11,276 nt of DNA, taken from assembly GCA_023433855.1 (NCBI GenBank), contig JAEYTV010000442.1:1-11276 (forward strand), given 5' to 3'. Origin of the DNA: Pseudomonadota bacterium. Its GTDB lineage: Bacteria > Pseudomonadota > Alphaproteobacteria > Rhizobiales > Rhizobiaceae. This document shows, in pieces, positions 6,933 to 11,276 of this stretch. Made by a program: the position numbers and the translations under genes. The notes beneath the pieces were generated by a model, which did no database searches, was not told the DNA's origin, and saw only the letters and a list, made by a program, of their open reading frames with translations. Within the stretch, counting starts at the first letter, position 1, and each line of letters starts with the position of its first letter.

Positions 6933-7835
6933 TCACCGCTTCGTCAGCTTGAGTTTTTCACGCACGGCATCCGGCCCGATGATCCTGGCGCCCATGCCCT
7001 CGATCACGCCGACGGCCTTCTCGACAAGCTGGGCGTTGGTGGCGAGCTGGCCCTTGCCGGCGTAGAGATTGTCCTCCAGCCCGACACGCACATTGCCACC
7101 GGCAAGCACCGCGGCGGCCGGGTAGGCGAGCGCGTTGCGACCGATCGAGAACGCGGAGAAGGTCCAGTTTTCCGGCACGTTGTTGACCATCGCCAGATAG
7201 GTATTGAGATCGTCCGGGGCACCCCAGGGAATGCCCATGCAGAGCTGGATCAGCACCGGATCCTCGATCAGCCCTTCCTCGACGAGTTGCTTGGCGAACC
7301 ACAGATGGCCGGTATCGAAGGCCTCGATTTCCGGTCGCACGCCGAGCGCCGTCATCTGTCGCGCCATTTCGCGCAGCATGGAGGGCGTATTGGTCATTAC
7401 GTAGTCGCCGAGCGAGAAGTTCATCGTGCCGCAATCGAGCGTGCAGATTTCCGGCAGGCATTCGGCCACGTGCGCGACGCGTTCGGTGGCGCCGGCCATG
7501 TCGGTGCCGTTGGGGTTCACCGGAAAAGGCGCCTCGACATTGCCGAACACCAGATCGCCGCCCATGCCGGGGGTAAGGTTCAGCACCACGTCGACATCCG
7601 CGGAGCGGATGCGGTCGGTCACTTCCCTGTAGAGTTCCCGGTCGCGTGCGGCAGCACCCGTTTGCGGGTTGCGCACATGGCAATGGACAATGGCGGCACC
7701 CGCCTTCGCCGCGTCGATCGCAGATTCGGCGATCTGTTTCGGCGTGATAGGCACGTGACTTGACTTGCCCACCGTATCGCCCGCGCCAGTGACCGCACAG
7801 GTGATGAAGACCTCGCGATTCATCTTGAGCGGCAT
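6933..7835 (-). CDS. BKACE family enzyme: 3-dehydrocarnitine:acetyl-CoA cleavage (betainyl-CoA forming)
   Basis: The 300-aa TIM-barrel protein belongs to the beta-keto acid cleavage enzyme family (formerly DUF849). It shows the family's metal-binding H-C-H-V-R-N-P-x-T-G (51-60), the conserved N-L-T-P-G-M-G-G segment (86-93), and G-N-V-R-V-G-L-E-D-N-L-Y (247-258), whose R250 and E254 fall in the conserved active-site strand. BKACE enzymes condense a beta-keto acid with acetyl-CoA to release acetoacetate and a new acyl-CoA. With L-carnitine dehydrogenase directly downstream, the expected substrate is 3-dehydrocarnitine and the products betainyl-CoA and acetoacetate, as known for Sinorhizobium meliloti and for Pseudomonas CdhC. 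It is the first gene of the operon. A strong Shine-Dalgarno, AAAGGAGGGG (7839-7848), supports the ATG at 7835; a second ATG lies four codons in. Confidence 0.93.
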   Translation of the reverse strand: MPLKMNREVFITCAVTGAGDTVGKSSHVPITPKQIAESAIDAAKAGAAIVHCHVRNPQTGAAARDRELYREVTDRIRSADVDVVLNLTPGMGGDLVFGNVEAPFPVNPNGTDMAGATERVAHVAECLPEICTLDCGTMNFSLGDYVMTNTPSMLREMARQMTALGVRPEIEAFDTGHLWFAKQLVEEGLIEDPVLIQLCMGIPWGAPDDLNTYLAMVNNVPENWTFSAFSIGRNALAYPAAAVLAGGNVRVGLEDNLYAGKGQLATNAQLVEKAVGVIEGMGARIIGPDAVREKLKLTKR

Positions 7836-7838
7836 GTT

Positions 7839-7848
7839 CCCCTCCTTT
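7839..7848 (-). promoter_or_regulatory. Strong ribosome binding site at head of carnitine operon
   Basis: AAAGGAGGGG on the minus strand ends 3 nt before the ATG at 7835. It is the best Shine-Dalgarno match in the window and abuts the candidate operator at 7849-7870. Confidence 0.75.
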
Positions 7849-7870
7849 GTTCGTTTTGCGCATTACGAAC
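7849..7870. promoter_or_regulatory. 22-bp near-palindrome, candidate operator of the GlxA/CdhR-like regulator
   Basis: Read on the plus strand the site has outer arms GTTCGT and ACGAAC and a coaxial inner palindrome TGCGCA (7857-7862); 18 of 22 positions are symmetric. It sits in the only shared gap between the operon and its divergent regulator, directly upstream of the operon's ribosome binding site. A GATAAT (7881-7886) on the plus strand could be the regulator's -10, which would place this site over its -35 region and allow autoregulation. Function is inferred from symmetry and position. Confidence 0.5.
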
Positions 7871-7941
7871 CGGACGGGATGATAATGCTTTTCACCTTCG
7901 GCATCGTTCTATACATTTCCGGAGGCGAGGACGCTGGTGGC

Positions 7942-8913
7942 ATGGCAGATAACTTCCCCGATCGGCAGCATTTCGACATTCTGGTGCTCCCTGACATCAA
8001 TCTCATTCTTGCCGCATCGGTCATCGAGCCACTGCGCGCCGCCAATCGCATCGCCGGCCGTGAGCTTTATCGCTGGACGCTCTATTCTCCGGATGGGCGG
8101 CCGATCGAAACCAAGGCCGGCATTCCCGTTCCGGTCAGCGGCCCCTTCCGGCCAGCGAGGGAGAGCGACCCGCTTTTCGTGCTCGCGAGCTACAACTGGA
8201 AACGGCATGCCACCCGCGAGCTGAAGTTCCACTTGTCCCAGACGGCGCGACACCGCAGTCAGATAGCAGGAATCGAGGCCGGGTCGTTCATTCTTGCCGA
8301 AACCAGCCTCCTCGACGGCTTTTCCGCGACCACCCACTGGGAGGACTTCGAGGACTTTTCGGGCGCCTATCCGCAGGTGAACATGGTGCGCGACCGCTTC
8401 GTCATCGACGGCAAGCGGATTACCACCGGTGGCTCGCTGCCGACGCTCGATCTGATGCTGGAGCTGATCCGCCGCGCGCATGGCTATTCGCTGGCGCTCG
8501 AGGTTTCGCGCCTGTTCATCTACGAGCAGGAGCGCACCCGCGGCGATCTGCTGCAGATGCCGGCCGTCGGCAACATGCGGATCGTCGATGAACGCGTCCA
8601 GGCGGCAGTAAAGCTGATGGAGGAGACGGTCGACGCGCCGCTTTCACTGACACGTCTGGCGAAGCGCGCCGGCGTTAGTGCCCGGCATCTGCAGGACCTG
8701 TTCAACCACGTCATGGGCGTGGCGCCGCGCGAGCACTACCTGGCTTTGAGGCTGAATGCCGCGCGCCGGAAGGTGATCGAGACGCGGGCGACCTTCGCGG
8801 ATATCGCCGCCGCCACCGGCTTCAACTCGGCCTCCGCCTTCTCCCGCAGTTATCGGGCGCATTATCGCGAAAGCCCGAGCGACACGCGCCGGCGCCTGAA
8901 GCTGAAGGCATGA
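7942..8913 (+). CDS. cdhR: GlxA-family (DJ-1/PfpI + AraC) transcriptional regulator, CdhR-like
   Basis: The 323-aa product has an N-terminal class-I glutamine-amidotransferase-like domain (about 10-185; H-F-D-I-L-V-L-P-D-I-N at the start, then A-G-I-E-A-G-S-F-I-L-A and T-T-H-W-E) and a C-terminal AraC-type DNA-binding domain of two helix-turn-helix units (about 225-320; S-L-T-R-L-A-K-R-A-G-V-S-A-R-H-L-Q and F-A-D-I-A-A-A-T-G-F-N-S-A-S-A-F-S-R). The nucleophilic Cys of true DJ-1 enzymes is absent, as usual for these regulators, whose N-terminal domain senses ligand. The relatives CdhR and GbdR control carnitine and betaine catabolism in Pseudomonas. The ATG at 7942 is chosen because the recognisable fold begins there and the length fits; longer in-frame starts at 7765-7885 would run into the operator or the opposing gene. 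GGAGGCGAGG lies at 7921-7930, rather far upstream. It is divergent from the carnitine operon, its presumed target. Confidence 0.88.
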   Translation: MADNFPDRQHFDILVLPDINLILAASVIEPLRAANRIAGRELYRWTLYSPDGRPIETKAGIPVPVSGPFRPARESDPLFVLASYNWKRHATRELKFHLSQTARHRSQIAGIEAGSFILAETSLLDGFSATTHWEDFEDFSGAYPQVNMVRDRFVIDGKRITTGGSLPTLDLMLELIRRAHGYSLALEVSRLFIYEQERTRGDLLQMPAVGNMRIVDERVQAAVKLMEETVDAPLSLTRLAKRAGVSARHLQDLFNHVMGVAPREHYLALRLNAARRKVIETRATFADIAAATGFNSASAFSRSYRAHYRESPSDTRRRLKLKA

Positions 8914-8916
8914 CGT

Positions 8917-9075
8917 CTACTTCTTCAGGATCACCCACAGCGCGTGCACGATACCCGGCAGCCAGCCGAATAGCGTGAGCAGGATGTTCAGCCAGAAATG
9001 CAGGCCGAGCCCTACCTGAAGGAACACGCCGAGGGGCGGCAGAATGAAGGCAAGCAGGATGCGGATGATGTCCAA
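8917..9075 (-). CDS. Pmp3/YqaE-family (UPF0057) small membrane protein
   Basis: The 52-aa peptide begins M-D-I-I-R-I-L-L-A-F-I-L-P-P-L-G-V-F-L-Q and continues with H-F-W-L-N-I-L-L-T-L-F-G-W-L-P-G, both hallmarks of the Pmp3/YqaE proteolipid family, ending in a lysine pair. It has two hydrophobic segments (about 3-24 and 28-49) and should sit in the cytoplasmic membrane. Family members are linked to membrane potential and salt or cold stress, with no known enzymatic activity. The start is a TTG at 9075, supported by AAAGGAG (9082-9088) 6 nt upstream; no in-frame ATG or GTG gives an intact protein, so the gene is easily missed. Its stop lies 3 bp from the stop of the convergent cdhR-like gene. 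It may be cotranscribed with the secreted-protein gene 27 bp upstream. Confidence 0.88.
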   Translation of the reverse strand: MDIIRILLAFILPPLGVFLQVGLGLHFWLNILLTLFGWLPGIVHALWVILKK

Positions 9076-9081
9076 GTCGCG

Positions 9082-9088
9082 CTCCTTT
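9082..9088 (-). promoter_or_regulatory. Ribosome binding site of Pmp3 gene (fixes TTG start)
   Basis: AAAGGAG on the minus strand lies 6 nt before the TTG at 9075 and is the main evidence that this rare codon starts the 52-aa membrane peptide. Confidence 0.7.
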
Positions 9089-9102
9089 TGGCGGGGGTTC
9101 GT

Positions 9103-9618
9103 TCACGGTTGGCGGGTCAGGTCGATGCGGCTCGTTACAATCGATCTGCCACTTGAGGGGTCCTTGTCGATCGTCGAGAGCCTGAGCGCGTCCGGGCCCA
9201 GCCTTTCGATGGTCATTGTCGCCGCGCGGTCACCGTTCGTGACACGCGACCACCGGACCTGGAGGTTGATCGTATTACCACGACGGCTGCCGGAAAGCGC
9301 CGATGGCTGGCCGGCGGGACCGACATAGGTGCCCCTGTAGGAGTTGCCGTTGAGCTTCAGATCGGCGGAGATCCTTCTTGTCACCAGCAGAAGGCCGCGG
9401 CACGTGCCCTGCATGGAAAGTGCCGCGCGCTGCGCCGTGTTGGTCAGCCTGCAGGTAATGTTGACCTGGCGGCTACCGATTTTTGGAAGCATGGTTCCCT
9501 TCCCGGTCCAGGAACCGGCGAGGGAGGCGAGAAAATCCTGCTCAGTTGCAGCTGCCGCCGGCGCTGCCGACGCGGCCAGAACTGCAAGGACTGGAATGAC
9601 AAGGGCAAGCACGCGCAT
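9103..9618 (-). CDS. Secreted/periplasmic protein of unknown function
   Basis: The 171-aa product has a clear Sec signal peptide: a short basic start (M-R), a hydrophobic core (3-16) and an A-x-A cleavage region ending near A24. The mature part begins T-E-Q-D-F-L-A-S-L-A-G-S-W-T-G-K-G, and the G-x-W-x-G-x-G pattern recalls lipocalin-like and other small beta-barrel proteins. The rest is rich in alternating hydrophobic strands. Two cysteines, C56 and C73, could form a disulfide in the periplasm. I do not recognise a named family. It is divergent from the GFA-family gene and lies 27 bp upstream of the Pmp3 gene on the same strand, so the two could share a transcript. The ATG at 9618 gives an intact signal peptide, though no good Shine-Dalgarno is visible. 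Confidence 0.82.
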   Translation of the reverse strand: MRVLALVIPVLAVLAASAAPAAAATEQDFLASLAGSWTGKGTMLPKIGSRQVNITCRLTNTAQRAALSMQGTCRGLLLVTRRISADLKLNGNSYRGTYVGPAGQPSALSGSRRGNTINLQVRWSRVTNGDRAATMTIERLGPDALRLSTIDKDPSSGRSIVTSRIDLTRQP

Positions 9619-9660
9619 GGAAGCACCAGTGGTCAGCTCTTCTGCAAACGCGGCTTGCCG

Positions 9661-9706
9661 CCCCGGGGTTCCCTTCGCGACGGATATGGCGAATCTCGGG
9701 CCGGGG
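9661..9706. repeat. Imperfect 46-bp dyad in divergent intergenic region
   Basis: Two inverted pairs share one centre (between 9683 and 9684): CCCCGG (9661-9666) with CCGGGG (9701-9706), and TTCGC (9674-9678) with GCGAA (9689-9693). The 7 bp between the inner and outer arms mostly do not pair. It lies in the 144-bp gap between the secreted-protein gene and the GFA gene and could be an operator or a decayed palindromic repeat. GC richness makes some such symmetry likely by chance. Confidence 0.25.
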
Positions 9707-9762
9707 ACTTGGCTGCGCCCTCGACAACACTAATTGGCACGGGACGGTGATGGAGTGAGCTG

Positions 9763-10137
9763 ATGATTATCCGTTCAGGAAGCTGCCTGTGTGGTCATGT
9801 GAGGTACAGTGTCAAGGACGCACCGATCAGGGTGGGGCTCTGCCACTGTGCGGACTGCCGCAAGGAAAGTGGCTCGGCCTTCGTAACCTTCGGCATCTGG
9901 CCAAGCCACGCTTTCGAGGGCACCGGCGAGGTCAGGTACTTCCAGGGCCGCGGTTTCTGTGCGACCTGCGGCGGCCGCGTCTTCAACCAAAGCGACGGAG
10001 ACGAGATAGAAATTCGGCTGGGGTCGCTGGATATGGCCCCGACCGATCTGGACCCGGACTACGAGATCTGGGTCAAGCGCCGCGAGAGTTGGCTGCAACC
10101 GCTGGTCCTTCCACAGTTCGAAGAGGACCGGACCTGA
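9763..10137 (+). CDS. GFA-family (glutathione-dependent formaldehyde-activating/CENP-V) zinc protein
   Basis: The 124-aa protein carries the family's zinc ligands in order: C8-x-C10 in G-S-C-L-C-G, C27-H-C29-x-x-C32 in L-C-H-C-A-D-C-R, and C66-x-x-C69 in G-F-C-A-T-C-G-G. This set is complete. The family is named for Gfa of Paracoccus, proposed to speed the formation of S-hydroxymethylglutathione, but most members, including short ones like this, have no proven substrate, and a formaldehyde role should not be assumed. The ATG at 9763 has GGAG 7 nt upstream (9752-9755). It reads in the same direction as the HD-domain gene 42 bp downstream, and no terminator is evident between them, so cotranscription is possible. 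It is divergent from the secreted-protein gene. Confidence 0.9.
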   Translation: MIIRSGSCLCGHVRYSVKDAPIRVGLCHCADCRKESGSAFVTFGIWPSHAFEGTGEVRYFQGRGFCATCGGRVFNQSDGDEIEIRLGSLDMAPTDLDPDYEIWVKRRESWLQPLVLPQFEEDRT

Positions 10138-10179
10138 TCTTTTGCCTGGATCCCCGCCACCACATCACGGGAAGAGACG

Positions 10180-10602
10180 ATGTACGGTAGCTCCCGGCTC
10201 GCCAGGGCAATTGCCATCGCTGTCGAGGCCCATCGCGACCAGACCTCCAAGAACGGCGGACCTTTCATTGAGCATGTCGGCCGGGTGGCAGACGGTGTCA
10301 CCACCGAGGAGGAGAAAATGGTCGCCTGGCTGCACGACGTCGTGGAAAAGGGGCCGGGCTGGTCCCTGGCACGCTTGCGAGAGGAAGGCTTCCCCGAGCC
10401 GGTAGTCGACGCCGTCGATGCCCTGACGCGCCGCGAGGAAGAGGAATACCTTGCCTTTGCAAGCCGCTCGGTCCGCAATCCGCTGGCACGTACTGTCAAG
10501 CGGGCAGACCTGGCGGACAATCTGGCGCAGATGCGCCAGATCGGCGGTGACGGGTCGAAATATATAGAGGCCCTCAGTCTTATCGATGGGAAACACGCCT
10601 GA
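10180..10602 (+). CDS. Small HD-domain protein resembling (p)ppGpp hydrolase (RelA/SpoT HD, MESH1-like)
   Basis: The 140-aa protein is a stand-alone HD domain of the RelA/SpoT hydrolase type. Landmarks are H18-x-x-Q21-x-x-K24-x-G26 and P-F-I-E-H32, the A-W-L-H52-D53 motif, L-T-R-R-E (82-86), and V-K-R-A-D110-L-A-D-N-L. H32, H52, D53 and D110 correspond to the metal ligands of these enzymes. Small alarmone hydrolases remove the 3'-pyrophosphate of (p)ppGpp. The catalytic E-D pair that normally follows the H-D motif reads E56-K57 here, so hydrolase activity may be weakened or the substrate different. It is shorter than MESH1 (about 180 aa). The ATG at 10180 has a weak GGGAAGAG Shine-Dalgarno nearby. 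It lies 42 bp after the GFA gene and 70 bp before the dehydrogenase gene, all on the same strand. Confidence 0.82.
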   Translation: MYGSSRLARAIAIAVEAHRDQTSKNGGPFIEHVGRVADGVTTEEEKMVAWLHDVVEKGPGWSLARLREEGFPEPVVDAVDALTRREEEEYLAFASRSVRNPLARTVKRADLADNLAQMRQIGGDGSKYIEALSLIDGKHA

Positions 10603-10672
10603 CGAGGCGGAACTTGCCTGCCAGCGTCCCGTTCGAAGAGTGCGTTGACAGGAACGGAACAAGGATTACGCC

Positions 10673-11276
10673 ATGGAACTCAGATCACAGGTGGCGCTGG
10701 TGACGGGCGCGGGCTCAGGCATCGGCAAGGCGGCAGCCCTGAAGCTTGCCCAGGAGGGTGCGCGTATCGGCGTACTCGGTCACACCAGGAGCGAGCTCGA
10801 CAAAACTGCAGCGCAGATCGCCGCACTCGGCGGCGAGGCAATGGTGCTCGAGGCGGACGTTTCCGACGAGGGGCAGATGCGCCGCGCCATCGACGGGCTG
10901 GCCGAGGCCTATGGCCGCATCGACATCGTGGTGGCCAATGCCGGCATCAACGGGGTGTGGGCGCCGATCGACGATCTGAAGCCGGAAGAATTCGACAAGA
11001 CCATCTCCGTCAATCTCCGAGGAACCTATCTCACGCTCCACGCGTCCGTGCCCCACCTGAAGAAGCAGGGTGGTTCCGTGGTCGTGGTCTCCTCCATCAA
11101 TGGGAACCGCACCTTCAATACGCCGGGAGCGACAGCCTATGTGGCCACTAAGGCTGCCCAGGTGGCGATTGCGCAACAACTCTCGCTGGAACTCGGCAAA
11201 TACAAGATCAGGGTGAATGCCGTCTGCCCCGGAGCGATCGACACCAGCATCAATGACAACACGACCGTCAGAAGGA
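10673..11276 (+). CDS. Classical short-chain dehydrogenase/reductase (3' end cut by window edge)
   Basis: The first 201 codons are visible. They encode a classical SDR: T-G-A-G-S-G-I-G (11-18) for cofactor binding, D62 in A-D-V-S, N-A-G (89-91), N114, and the catalytic S141, Y156 and K160 (Y-V-A-T-K), then C-P-G (185-187). Such proteins are about 250 aa, so roughly 50 residues are missing. They are cytosolic NAD(P)-dependent oxidoreductases of sugars, alcohols or 3-ketoacyl thioesters; the substrate cannot be told. There is no acidic residue at the expected end of the second beta strand (G-V-L-G-H-T-R-S at 33-40), and the H-T-R-S loop hints at NADP(H), though weakly. The ATG at 10673 has AAGGA 7 nt upstream (10661-10665). 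Confidence 0.9.
   Translation, partial: MELRSQVALVTGAGSGIGKAAALKLAQEGARIGVLGHTRSELDKTAAQIAALGGEAMVLEADVSDEGQMRRAIDGLAEAYGRIDIVVANAGINGVWAPIDDLKPEEFDKTISVNLRGTYLTLHASVPHLKKQGGSVVVVSSINGNRTFNTPGATAYVATKAAQVAIAQQLSLELGKYKIRVNAVCPGAIDTSINDNTTVRR

Noticed and set aside
6316..7065. A 249-codon plus-strand frame opposite lcdH
   Set aside because: It is antisense to conserved L-carnitine dehydrogenase sequence and crosses the junction with the BKACE gene; its composition is that of a shadow frame, with no motif.
6958..7863. A 301-codon minus-strand frame overlapping the BKACE gene
   Set aside because: It is the same strand in another frame, with an Arg/His/Gly-rich translation lacking any domain, while the alternative frame is an intact BKACE protein with a strong ribosome binding site.
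7765..7941. N-terminal extension of the GlxA-type regulator by 59 codons
   Set aside because: The extension would overlap the BKACE gene and the operator region, matches no part of the family, and the protein from 7942 already has the normal length and fold.
10645..10650. TTGACA, a perfect -35 hexamer upstream of the short-chain dehydrogenase
   Set aside because: A -10 element at normal spacing would fall on the start codon and reads CGCCAT, so no promoter can be supported here.
1..11276. CRISPR arrays, insertion sequences, tRNA/rRNA genes or attachment sites
   Set aside because: No regularly spaced repeats, transposase-like frames, terminal inverted repeats or structured RNA sequences were seen by eye in the window; nearly all of it is accounted for by ordinary coding genes.

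Overview
The window looks like chromosomal (or large-replicon) DNA from an alphaproteobacterium of the Rhizobiaceae (Sinorhizobium/Ensifer, Rhizobium or a close relative). The basis is high GC, codon use, Shine-Dalgarno-led tightly packed genes, and gene content typical of rhizobia: a fused L-carnitine dehydrogenase/thioesterase, a BKACE enzyme, a GlxA-type regulator and a Pmp3-type peptide. The genus is an inference; no RNA gene, insertion sequence, CRISPR array or phage gene was seen.

Left edge (1-1374): a divergent pair formed by an HxlR-type repressor (minus strand, C-terminus cut by the window edge) and an NmrA/QOR2-type NAD(P)-binding oxidoreductase (plus strand). The 148-bp gap holds a clean inverted repeat that could be the repressor's operator.

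Centre (1408-8913): a five-gene minus-strand operon with its divergent regulator. In transcription order it encodes (1) a 3-dehydrocarnitine-cleaving BKACE enzyme, (2) L-carnitine dehydrogenase fused to a hotdog thioesterase, (3) an acyl-CoA dehydrogenase, (4) an ADP-forming acyl-CoA synthetase and (5) a CaiD-like carnitinyl-CoA dehydratase. Three of the four junctions are 4-nt ATGA/GTGA overlaps, and the fourth is a GTGA overlap or a 5-nt gap depending on the start. Read together the genes suggest a route from gamma-butyrobetaine and/or crotonobetaine through CoA esters to L-carnitine, and from L-carnitine through 3-dehydrocarnitine and betainyl-CoA to glycine betaine. The L-carnitine half is known biochemistry; the CoA-ester half and its physical linkage in one transcript are inferred. 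A GlxA/CdhR-like regulator reads away from the operon, and the 106-bp gap contains a 22-bp near-palindrome that is a strong operator candidate.

Right part (8917-11276): a 52-aa Pmp3/YqaE membrane peptide with a TTG start and a secreted 171-aa protein of unknown function (both minus strand); then, on the plus strand, a GFA-family zinc protein, a small HD-domain protein resembling alarmone hydrolases but with an altered catalytic motif, and the first 201 codons of a classical short-chain dehydrogenase that runs off the window.
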